Of a stretch of DNA of 64,000 bases, positions 54,231 to 64,000 are shown piece by piece. The DNA is from Embiotoca jacksoni (taxonomy: Eukaryota; Chordata; Actinopteri; Embiotocidae). The stretch spans positions 10,229,199 to 10,293,198 of the forward strand of contig JAKOON010000021.1 in assembly GCA_022577435.1 (NCBI GenBank). Direction: 5' to 3'. A program made the position numbers and the translations under genes. Below the pieces are notes generated by a model, which saw only the letters and a program-made list of their open reading frames with translations, did no database searches and was not told the origin of the DNA. The first letter of the stretch is position 1. Each line of letters starts with the position of its first letter.

Positions 54231-54996
54231 AGGTGGATGAAGTTTGGGGAAACTCAAAAATATTTCCCCTGTGAAAAGCAGTGATACACCACAAGTATGT
54301 TACCCGAGCACTGAAGCGCTGAAGTCACCTTGCAGAGTTTCTGCATTTTAAAGTTCGCTGCCATTTGAAGCCGCCTACATGCAAACACAGACAGGGGAGA
54401 ATAAGTGGAGACGTTTATAACTGCAGCAGTCCTGGCGTCTGTGTTTGTGAGCCTGGCGGCCCGGACACTTTTACAGCTGAATGATAGTGTTGACTTTCTG
54501 CTTTGCCAGATTCATTTGCAGTCATGGTGCTTTAGTATCCACTGTTAGCTGAGCTAACTCACTCATTAATTTCAAATGGTTGCTCCTTAGCCTGGCTCTT
54601 CACCAACGCAGCCCAGTTGTTCATAAACACATGTCACCCTGGTCTGAAGGCCCCCCCCCCCCCTCACCCCACTCACCCTGTTACCAGGGAACACTGCTCT
54701 GTCTGTGCCTGTGAGCAGTTACCATAAAAATAAACAAAGATGCTTTAATGCCATTCAGTGATGTGCTTGACTGATGGAGACCGGAGTTTCAACTTCTGAC
54801 TGAAAGTCTTCCTTTTCTCTAATCTCCGACATACAGTGTGGAAGAAATGTGGATTTCCTGGTGAGACGGGGACCTTGTTGTCAGCTGTCACACAGGTTAA
54901 TGCAAGTTGGAGGAGGTCGAACGTTATTCTGGAGAATAGAACCAAGTGTGTCCGAATTGTTTCAACAGGTCTCAGCTCACATTTAAGTAAAGGTTT

Positions 54997-55354
54997 TAAA
55001 GGAGCAGCGTGCAGGATTAAGTGTCATCTTGTGCTGAGGTTGCAGATTTAAACCGCCACCTCACCTTCTCCTTCCAAGCGAGTAAGGTGTCGGCGAAACT
55101 TGTGAAAACTGTAAAAAGGCCCTTTTTATAGTCAGTATTTGGTTTGTCCCTTCTGGGCTCCAGTAGAAACATGGTGGTGCAACATGGTGCGCTGTGAGGA
55201 AGAAGACTCACTCCTTAAATGGGGATACTTCTTAGATATCAAAAACACAACAATCAGACCAGGTTAGAAAACACAAAAGAAAACTTAACTATGAAAACAA
55301 TATTTTATTTATGCAAATAGATCTCCCTGATTCCGACAAAATGAACCTTTAAAG
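54997..55354. mobile_element. MITE-like non-autonomous element
   Basis: The element begins 'taaaggagcagcgtgcagga' and ends 'cgacaaaatgaacctttaaa'. Both ends sit at a 'ttaaa' sequence, compatible with a short target duplication. Internal blocks 'ggtttgtcccttctgggctc', 'agtagaaacatggtggtgca' and 'acatggtgcgctgtgagga' are characteristic of a very common teleost repeat of this size, which normally has near-perfect inverted ends. Here the right terminus has diverged, so it is an old copy. It has no coding capacity. Confidence 0.65.
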
Positions 55355-55937
55355 GTGCATAAATGGATCTTTTGGTAACATGAGGCACAAAGTTCCCTAT
55401 TTGTACGTCCTGCAGACACCAAAAACCATCAGTATTCATTTCGAGTCATGTTTTGCTCGGCCTGACAAATCTTCTCAGCAACTAGTCATTAAGGGTGCGT
55501 TCGCATTGGGTACAATTCATTTGTTCAGTGCCCGAGTAGGATTTCCCCGCCTCCCATCTCTTTAATACGCAGTAAAAACGTGGACTGAATCCAACTGACA
55601 CAACTCTGACATGCTAACTTTAAAATGAAGTACTACGTCACGTTGCTGCTGCTTTTGTTTCGGTTCAACACACTCGCCTGTCTTCAAACCTAATCTGTCA
55701 TTCAACGAAGTAGATGGAAGTGTTGAGAACTGGTGCAAATGACCACTTTTTTTTCTTCGTAAATATCCTGAATACTGTCAGACTTCTTAATTTTGGCTCA
55801 GCTAGCGTTCACACCTGATGCGTACCGTGTCCAAATACACGGATGTGGACCTGAGTCCTCTTCCTCCAAACAGACATTGGGCTTAAACCTTATTTAGCTC
55901 AGTACAGAGTACCAAGTGTACCAAGTATAGTATTTTA
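55355..55937. other. Non-coding spacer between two repeats
   Basis: AT-rich sequence with no ORF or motif I can support. Confidence 0.5.
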
Positions 55938-56155
55938 GGGTCGCTGTGATTCAGATGGTACAGCAGGTTGCCCACGGTTTGACTCCTGCCTCCTCTTGTT
56001 CACATACTGAAGTGTCCTTGGGCAAGACACTGAATCCCAAACTGCTCCCAGCAGCAGGCGAACACTTTGCACGGCAGCTTTGCCTCCGTTGGTGTGTGAG
56101 TGGGTGAGTTGTTCAACAATTTGACGTGATGAAACGCTATATAATTTATAACTAT
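55938..56155 (+). repeat. tRNA-like SINE-type repeat
   Basis: An A-box-like 'tgattcagatggtacagcag' is followed by a B-box-like 'ggtttgactcc' (55976-55986). Then come 'gaagtgtccttgggcaagac' and 'actgaatcccaaactgctcc', then 'gtgtgtgagtgggtgag', ending near 'gaaacgctatataatttata'. This order of blocks recurs very widely in teleost genomes. The promoter-like boxes suggest a polymerase III-derived retroposon. Confidence 0.6.
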
Positions 56156-58282
56156 AATTTGGCTGAAAACGGGAAATGTTTTTGCTAAAGGTGGAAAAAA
56201 AAACCTTTGACCATCATTCAAAACTATCAACTGATGCAGCTTTAATACCAATTAAAGCTTATTTCAAACTAGGAATAGCAGAAATAATGAATTCTTCTCA
56301 ATAGTTAGTTAATAGCTTTTCATCAAGCCAATTAAATAGTGGAGCTTTTTTTCAACCAGAGAAACCTGAACAGAATATCATTGAAAATGCAAAAACACTT
56401 TACCAATCATAACAAGAAGACATTATTTTTCGAGTCAACAGAGAGAACAGTAAAAAATGTGAACAGTTGCTGTTTTTAATTGACCAATAATAACATATGC
56501 TTGCATATTATCACAAAAAGATTTCGTCTGAGTCCGTGAAAAGCTGAAGGCAACAGAAGTTGATGTATATGCAACAATAAATACACAGTTATACACTTTA
56601 CAAAACAAAAGAATGATTTACATGAGAGAGAAAGACATTCAGAGAGAACATAATAGAACATGTCTATATTCAGTAAATACAGCCACCTGTAGACAACACA
56701 CACTGTTTATCTTTGTATCTGTTAACCTTCCCCTGATATAACAACATATTTAAGATGCCCATCATGGCTGTGCAGCCTGTAGTTGGCACCAATGTGTCCC
56801 AGTGATGGCATGTGTGAAATATGTCCAACATTATCCTGTCAGAAAAGAGCAATAACATCTGTTCTGTTGTTAATCAATTCCTATAGGATTATTTAAATTT
56901 TATAGATTTGCCTTCAGGATTAATTCATCTGATGGAAACACGCCTGATTTCAACGTTGTTTTGTACAGTATTTTTACCAAAGGTGTACTTGTGTCTCTGT
57001 GATGAGTTTTTGATTAATTTTTTAACTTTTCCTATTGTTGGTCCAAACATGACGTTAGTTGTATCTTGAGAGCAGCAGAAGCTGGAAATTGGTTTCCCAG
57101 CTCTGACACGCTGGCTCTGACTGGTTGATTCGACTGAAACTCCCCCGTTGGCTGAAGGATTTTCCCATCGACACACAGCTTCTCTGTTACCCAGAAGTCG
57201 TTTAGTGATTTGAAGAGGAAAACAGTCAGTTCAGTCTGCTTCCTGGAAACTGAGGCACACGTGCTAACAGAGGCTTGGATCTATGTATGACACAAATAAG
57301 TCATATTACAAAATATTACAAAGACAATAACATTCAAAGTGAACCCACACTCCCACATGTAGTGCAGTCAGTGCTGCAGTGTTACTTTAGCTCAGCTTCG
57401 GCATTCTGCCCGATAGAGTCAAAGTGCAGCATTAATGCAATCACAGCGCAGTGAAAGTGAAAAGGCAGCGCAGATCACAATCTGTTGATACAGTAACTGC
57501 CTCTCTGAAGGCAGCTTCAGTTTCTTGGTCAACAGGTTTTAAAGCGAAAGAAACAAACTAATAAAGCGGTCTTTAAAAACACGCACAAACTCACGATGCG
57601 TTTCCTCCTGCGGTGCCTCTAAACCCTCGCACAATCATCGTGCTGCGAGGGGAGATCAAGGGGGGCAACCTCGCTGTATTTTGGGTCACATTACCAAGGG
57701 GCGAGCGTGCTGATTTGGAGAAATAGCCATCTAATTACCGCACAGGATCGCAGAAATAATGAGAGTGAGCGCTGGAACGCAGCAGGAGGGGGAAGTAGAC
57801 GCCGAGGCCTCGACTGTTCAGAGCTGAGGAGAGTCCGAGTTAACCAACGGTTTAATAAGCTGGAGAAGCTGTTTAAAATGAAACGCTGGCATGTGTTTTC
57901 TCCATCCTCGACTTCAGATGCCTTTTGTGTTGAAAAAAATAAATAATTTGTGATTCATTTTGATGTTCCAGACTACTGCTGTTGCTGACTTTAATGTCCC
58001 CCTGGTGGTGCAATCAGCATAATCCTTTTTATTGCCTCCAATCAAACCCGGCAGAAGGCACATATCGCTGCTGCCACCCCGCAGACGAAGTCCAAACTTG
58101 AAGCGTCATGGCGGACTGTGTAAACATTCCATCACTTGAAGCAGCAGGGGAGAACACCTCTGTGTGCAAACAGGCAGTGTCTCCCCGGCTCTAATGAGTT
58201 CGCATTGACGTCACACCATTTACACAATGTGGACAGCAGGAATTGTTCCCAGCTGTTAATGTAATCATTTCCTGGCTGCCCA

Positions 58283-58370
<88 letters not shown>

Positions 58371-61300
58371 ATGTGTTCCTCCTCTTCCTTGCTTGCCACT
58401 TTTCACTTTTTAATGTTTAGCCGAAGCCTGGAGATAAGTCCAAATATAGCAGAGGAGGGAGAGGGGGGGTGAGTGAGTCATCACAATCAAGAGAACGTGA
58501 GTGTGTGCGTGTTTGTGTTTTCATGTTCAGCATAAACACAGGTATAATGAGAAACATAGGTGGTTTGTTAAATTATTTTTGAGTTACTTTACATGTTGTA
58601 TTACAGTAATTATCATTGAGAAAGTGTATTTTTTTTGCTGCAGTTTAATGTAAAATATTACATTATATAGGTAATTTAAAAAAAAGGTCTACTTGATGTT
58701 AAAGGATCAGTTCCTCTAGTGGAATCTGTCCCTGCAGATCACATGTCCAGATCTGGAGATATTACATTAATTGTGTGTAAAGAAGCTCCAGGGTATGAAA
58801 GAAGTCATGATTAAAAGAAATTTGACTCAACAAACAAGGACAATGTTTTTCTGACCCATCCATCCACCCCAACCACCTCCCTACAAGATAAAACCTACGT
58901 GCTTTTAACAATTTTGTCTCCTCACTTCCTCCTTTTCTTGCATAATAATAATAATGATAATGTTAACAACTACGGCCACAACTACAATAAGCTGCTTGGA
59001 CAAAATGACCTATGGTTCTGAGCAAAGGTCAAAAAGTTTGTTAGGTGTTAGGTGAATGAGACATTGCATGAAAATGGTCTGTCTTCCCCATGACCTAAGC
59101 AACCACATGAACAAATGAATTAATATCAGCCAACGGCAATTTATTTACGATATTAACACAGATAAAGTAGTGTAACTTGAGCTAATGGCAAAGCAACAAA
59201 CAGAACAATTATATCTTGATGAAAACATTTTAAATAACCTGAACTAAGATCAATAAAGGAAACAGAAAGTCCTTCTATTGAACAGAAAGAGGGAGAAAAG
59301 TGAATGTAAATGTAAACTCCCCCCCCGACAAACTCCAACAACCAACTCAGGACAAAAGGAGAAGAAAAAAATGGAAGCCGTGTCGACGTGGCCGGTTGGT
59401 CTCCGGTGGAGACGGGAATCCTCTTCCACCGGACCAGCGCCATCTTTGGTCTTTACGAAGCAGCACCATCAGCCAGCAGCCCAATCAGCAGAGAGCCTGG
59501 CCCGCCTTTCACCAATCAGCATCACACACCTGCACACTCACCTTCAAATAAACACTCACACCTCACATTCAGTCAGACCAGGGAGGAAGAGACACAGGCT
59601 CATCACAGAAAAAAAATTCTACCACAACCACAGTTGTAACATTAAATAAAAGAGAAAATGTGTTGTCTGTAATTAGGAACTAGCCCTTTAAGGACTGAGC
59701 AGATCAAATGGAGTAGTGATGAAGAGTAAAATTTTCCACTCCAAACATCCACAGACTCACTGAGTGTACTGAAAGCTGGTCTGCTCAGCGAGCCATCAGC
59801 ATCAGCTGTAGAGCAGCTGGACTGGATGCACCCGAGATTTTCATTCAGAGTCAGAAGACTTGCAAACAGGAGATCTGCTCGAGGTTAGCTTGAGAAGGGA
59901 AACAAACAAATAAAAAGATTCATATTGGCAGCTTCCCTGGAGATGAACCTTAAACCTTGAGATGGCAAGATGAGGAACATGAAAAGGCAATGACTCATCT
60001 CATCTCCTTTAACACAGTCTCCATCTGTATTCATGCAGAGCCGTCTGTCTGTCTGTCTGTGTGTCTGTGGATCCACGATGCCACTCCTCGGGGAGTTCAC
60101 CCAGACCTGTCGGTGCGGAGGCTTTCCCAGTCAAGTGGATGCGCTGTGTCACTGCAAATCTCTAATGGAGCAGAGTAGAGGTTTTTTTGTTGTTTTTAAA
60201 CCAGACTCATTTAAGTTTCATCGGGCTGCTCCTTCGGGGCCGGGGGAGGGAGCAGACTCCAGACAGTGGGGGAGAAGGGGGGGGGGGGGGAGCTGTTGTG
60301 GCATCAGCTCAGGCCATGTCTGTCCAGATTTAACAGAGTGGAGCTTCTCTTCTCTTCCCCTCTGCACTGCTCCTCATCACATTAAAACAAGCGTGCAGCA
60401 TCGTAGTGCCGTATATCATCGTCCTCCTGCAGATCACACAGCAGGGCCGGAGCAACCTGCTCCGGGTGTCGCGGGGCAAAAGTCACCTTTGGTCCCCGAC
60501 ACTGCCTTCAGTAATATAAACTCCAATATTAAACGTGTTAAAAGTGGATTTTCACAGAAACAGCAGGGCCTCCAGCAGAGGCTACTTTAAATCTCTCATA
60601 ATTTCACAAAAACATATTTGACATACAAATCTCAAATTAGTCACTACACCCAAAAGTCACTGCCACAGACAAAGCCAGGGGCCTTTGGGGCTCTGACGGG
60701 ATCCTTCCACTGGACTGTGGGACTTTTGCATATAAATAAGGGGTCTCCTAAATTTTTTTCCTCCAAAGGCTATTTTCCACTGATTCGGTCTCCAACACGG
60801 CTACCAGAGTTAATCGGCGTCATTACAGTCGATGCTTCGTATCCCACCGGTTTCGCTGCGGTCCGTCTCACCAGCGTCCCAGAAGCAGCTCGCTGCACTG
60901 CTTCGCTAAAGATAGCCAGCGAGTCTATTTTTGACGGAAGCCGCTCGGAGACCGCGGCAATCGAGAACAGAGCAGATCGGACGGGCAGGAAGTCAGTTGG
61001 AGAAAATCTGGTCAATTTACAAAATAAAACACCTATGTGTAAACTCCTAATTGTAAAACACATCACTACATCCCCGTCTGCCCCCGAGGTCGTACAGCTT
61101 GGAACAGAAATCCATTCTCCTCCCGCTACGGACACGGTATAGTTACACAATAAATAGGAGGATGAATGTTTTTAATAATTAAAACACAGCGTCTTTGTCT
61201 TTAGGCCGCAGCACAGAGTAGAAAATGTCAACAAAAACCCCAAAACGGACAAAAAAAGAAGCCGTTTTAACAACGTCTAACCACGACAGAAGCATAGACA

Positions 61301-62286
61301 TCGATGAAACATGAACAAATCAGGAAGCAGGCGAACAAAACGCTTCTGACACGCACCCGTTGGGATATGAAGCCGTGCAGAGGACGGAACCAAATCAGCA
61401 CGAGCTTCTCTGACAAAATGAAAGCGTCCGAGAGCTACTCGTGTTTAGTAACATTTATTCACGTAGTTGAGCTTCACCCAAACCAGCAGAATAAACTTCT
61501 TTTAGGTGAATGATAACAAATCGATATTTAACATACACACTCAACCAGTTCAACTAAGATTTGAGTCCAACCAATACAAGCTACCGGTTGGAGACTCCTG
61601 ATATAAATGAACATACTTTACATTCAACTGTATGCAGAGTTTTTAAATATGGTGTCTGGTGAGCTCCTGTCACGGGGGAGAGATGCAATGACTGTTTCCA
61701 GAGCTGAAGGAGAGGGGGGGGGGGGGGCAGCAACAGTGGTGACGGCAGCGGCTTATAGTTGTCGGTTCGCGGCAGAGATGATGTTGGGTTGGGGGTGGAT
61801 CACCTGTAGGCACATTATATTCATGCGCTGTCAACATCGACAGTGTTTTTATAATCACTCTCTCGTCCTTAATGCAGATTTAAGCAGCGCAGCCGCAACC
61901 AATCACATCCTTATGTAAGTGTCCCGACTGGACGGAGTCAAAAGGAAAAAGGACGTGTTTGTGCATGACGGCATTTTGCTTCAAATGATATTTTTTAATG
62001 ACATCAAACAACATTCACACAAAGGAACTCCACACTGTGTGCGCTATGATCTCAGTATTACCCGCTTCTCTCGGTGAATGTAGTCTCTGTAATGTTTGTG
62101 GGAATTGGAAGTCATAAACTGCAAACACCGTCAATGCGTCTGTCTGTGGTTCATACATTTATACAGCAGGGGTGGAAGGTATTTTATCAAGGCGGCTCTG
62201 TTTGAGTCCAAAGAAGAAATCACCATCAAAAAATCTGACTGACGTCACAAAATAAAAAAAAAGTTAATTTGTAAGTTATGTAAATA
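56156..62286. other. Non-coding DNA with a CpG-richer block
   Basis: No gene recognised. A (CA)n tract lies at 58286-58367. G-runs occur at about 60277-60290 and 61714-61727. Between about 60650 and 61150 the sequence is noticeably richer in CpG than its surroundings, with ORFs of 174 codons (plus) and 126 codons (minus) that carry no motif I recognise. The block could be an interspersed repeat or a distal regulatory or promoter region. Confidence 0.5.
58286..58367. repeat. (CA)n microsatellite, ~82 bp
   Basis: Uninterrupted CA array of about 41 units. Confidence 0.97.
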
Positions 62287-62502
62287 TAGTGGTGTGAAAA
62301 AGTGTTTGCCCCTTCCTGATTTCCAATTTTATTGCATGTCTGTCACACTTAAATGTTTCAGATCATCAAACACATTTAAATATTAGTCAAAGATAACACA
62401 AGTAAACACAAAATGCAGTTTTTAAATGAAGGTTTTTATTATTAAGGGAGAAAAAAAAAATCCAAACCCACATGGCCCTGTGTGAAAAAGTGTTTGCCCC
62501 CT
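62287..62502 (+). repeat. Left inverted repeat of Tc1-like element
   Basis: The outer motif starts at about 62290 and the inner motif is at about 62479-62500. Between them are 'cacttaaatgtttcagatca' and 'gtcaaagataacacaagtaa', both mirrored in the right end. Differences from the right end are scattered single bases and short A-run length changes, suggesting modest age. Confidence 0.92.
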
Positions 62503-62652
62503 CCTGTTAAAACATAACTTAACTGTGGTTTATCACACCTGAGTTCAATTCCTCTAGCCACACCCAGGCCTGATTACTGCCACACCTGTTCTCAATCAAG
62601 GACCTGCCTGACAAAGTGAAGTCGACTAAAAGATCCTCAAAAGCTAGACATC

Positions 62653-63671
62653 ATGTCGAGATCCAAAGAAATTCAGGAACAAATGAGAAAGAAAGTAATT
62701 GAGATCTATCAGTCTGGAAAAGGTTCTAAAGCCATTTCTAAAGCTTTGGGACTCCAGAGAACCACAGTGAGAACCATTATCCACAAATGGAGAAAACATG
62801 GGACACCGGTGAACCTTCCCAGGAGTGGCCGGCCGACCAAAATTACCCCGAGAGAGCAGCGACGACTCATCCGAGAGGTCACAAAAGACCCACAACAACA
62901 TCCAAAGAACTGCAGGCCTCACTTGCCTCAGTTCAGGTCAGTGTTCATGACTCCACCAGAAGAAAGAGACTCGGCAGAAATGGCTGCATGGCAGAGTTCC
63001 AAGACCAAAACCACCGCTGAGCAAAAAGAACATTAAGGCTCGTCTCATTTTTGCCAGAAAACATCTTGATGATCCCCAAGACTTTTGGGAAAATACTCTG
63101 TGGACTAAGGAGACAAAAGTTGAACTTTTTGTAAGGTGTGTGTCCCATTACATCTGGCGTAAAAGTAACACCGCATTTCAGAACAAGAACATCATACCAA
63201 CAGTAAAATATGGTGGTGGTAGTGTGATGGTCTGAGGCTGTTTTGCTGCTTCAGGACCTGGAAGACTTGCTGTGATAAATGGAACCATGAATTCTACTGT
63301 CTACCAAAACATCCTGAAGGAGAATGTCCGGCCATCTGTTCGTGACCTCAAGCTGAAGCCAACTTGGGTTCTGCAGCAGGACAATGATCCAAAACACACC
63401 AGCAAGTCCACCTCTGAATGGATGAAGAAAAACAAAATGAAGACTTTGGAGTGGCCTAGTCAAAGTCCTGACCTGAATCCTATTGAGATGCTGTGGCATG
63501 ACCTTAAAAAGGAGGTTGGTGCTGGAAAACCCTCCAATGTGGCTGAATTACAACAACTCTGCAAAGATGAGTGGGCCAACATTCCTCCACAGCTGGAAAA
63601 GACTCATCGCAAGTTATCACAAACGCTTGATTGCAGTTGTTGCTGCTGAGGGTGGCCCAACCAGTTATTAG
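62653..63671 (+). pseudogene. Broken Tc1-family transposase
   Basis: The reading starts MSRSKEIQEQMRKKVIEIYQ and continues SGKGSKAISKALGLQRTTVR, a paired-type helix-turn-helix, then a GRPTKIT hook and a second DNA-binding half. Without indels the product would be ~339 residues, the usual length. Damage visible: a 1-bp deletion near 62888-62894, a 1-bp deletion near 62982-62985, an in-frame TGA at 63233-63235 where the family has Trp in 'VMVWGCF', and a 1-bp insertion near 63600-63603. The terminal frame then reads ASYHKRLIAVVAAEGGPTSY and stops at 63671. The first catalytic Asp block reads W-T-K-E (Lys codon 63107-63109) instead of W-T/S-D-E. The second Asp (QQDND, Asp 63380-63382) and the Glu (NPIE, 63485-63487) remain, with the D34E spacing of Tc1 enzymes. 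Confidence 0.93.
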
Positions 63672-63675
63672 GTTT

Positions 63676-63890
63676 AGGGGGCAAACACTTTTTCACACAG
63701 GACCATGTGGGTTTGGATTGTTTTTCTCCCTTAATAATAAAAACCTTCATTTAAAAACTGCATTTTGTGTTTACTTGTGTTATCTTTGACTAATATTGAA
63801 ATTTGTTTGATGATCTGAAACATTTAAGTGTGACAAAAATGCAAAAAAATAAGAAATCAGGAAGGGGGCAAACACTTTTTCACACCACTG
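63676..63890 (-). repeat. Right inverted repeat of Tc1-like element
   Basis: The reverse complement begins 'cagtggtgtgaaaaagtgtt' and matches the left end through 'cctgtgtgaaaaagtgtttg' and 'ccccct'. The transposase stop codon lies 5 bp before this repeat begins. Confidence 0.92.
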
Positions 63891-64000
63891 TATAGTCGCT
63901 GCACTTTGTTTTTCTCTTATTTGGTGATAAAAAGTGATTCAGTTACAGACAAAATGACCGGATGAGAAGAACGTTTTTACCTTCTGGCTAAGTTTGTTTG
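63891..64000. other. Flank after the transposon
   Basis: Begins with the TA target duplication; nothing else is recognisable. Confidence 0.6.

Larger units (their letters stand above)
62287..63890 (+). mobile_element. Tc1-like DNA transposon, structurally complete (1.6 kb, IR/DR type)
   Basis: A 1604-bp element is bounded by TA dinucleotides (62285-62286 and 63891-63892), the target-site duplication of Tc1/mariner transposons. Its ends are long inverted repeats (62287-62502 and 63676-63890), nearly identical over ~215 bp. Each carries two copies of a 'gtgtgaaaaagtgtttgccc' motif, an outer one at the tip and an inner one ~190 bp in. This is the IR/DR arrangement of fish Tc1 elements; the repeated motif is the presumed transposase binding site. 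The first base is T where the opposite end has C ('cagtggtgtg'). The single gene inside is broken (separate entry), so the copy cannot move by itself, but its ends look good enough to be moved in trans; that is inference. Confidence 0.93.

Noticed and set aside
60033..60590. 185-codon plus-strand ORF
   Set aside because: It contains a CTGT tandem at its start and a poly-G run, with no family resemblance; probably chance in GC-richer DNA.

Overview
The window is animal DNA and almost certainly comes from a ray-finned (teleost) fish. It has one clear protein-coding gene with vertebrate architecture: a spliced 5' UTR, a single coding exon, AATAAA poly(A) signals and a long 3' UTR. The rest is AT-leaning non-coding DNA full of (CA/GT)n microsatellites and fossil transposons of kinds common in teleosts: IR/DR-type Tc1 elements, a non-LTR reverse-transcriptase relic, tRNA-like SINE fragments and several non-autonomous repeat families. 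Nothing prokaryotic is present: no operons, CRISPR arrays or phage. Repeat-family assignments rest on remembered sequence similarity and on matches between copies inside the window, not on a database search.

Layout. 1-10,180: non-coding, with a partial interspersed repeat at the left edge, a (CA)n tract at 6.1 kb and a 27-bp minisatellite at 8.3 kb. 10,184-13,745: the tob1 gene (plus strand), with CCAAT/TATA promoter, a non-coding first exon, a ~1.05-kb intron, a coding exon for a 345-residue Tob1 protein, and a ~0.95-kb 3' UTR with a miR-25/92-type seed site and tandem poly(A) signals. 13,746-62,286: about 48 kb with no recognisable gene. It holds a fossil Tc1/mariner transposase (25.2-25.9 kb), a LINE reverse-transcriptase fossil (47.7-48.15 kb), three copies of one interspersed family (1, 29.4 and 50.9 kb), two copies of another (24.5 and 42.2 kb), a degenerate array of ~110-150 bp units (33.9-35.1 kb), a MITE-like element (55.0 kb), SINE-like pieces (54.1 and 55.9 kb) and many microsatellites. 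62,287-63,890: a structurally complete 1.6-kb Tc1-like transposon with ~215-bp IR/DR ends, TA target duplications and a dead transposase gene.

The most interesting observation concerns the inferred tob1 mRNA. Joining the predicted 5' UTR exon to the coding exon creates an ATG that is absent from either exon alone. It opens a 45-codon upstream ORF ending 26 nt before the Tob1 start, and I find no other ATG in the predicted leader. I did not find a convincing undescribed multi-gene system; the window looks like a gene-poor flank of tob1 shaped by mobile-element decay.
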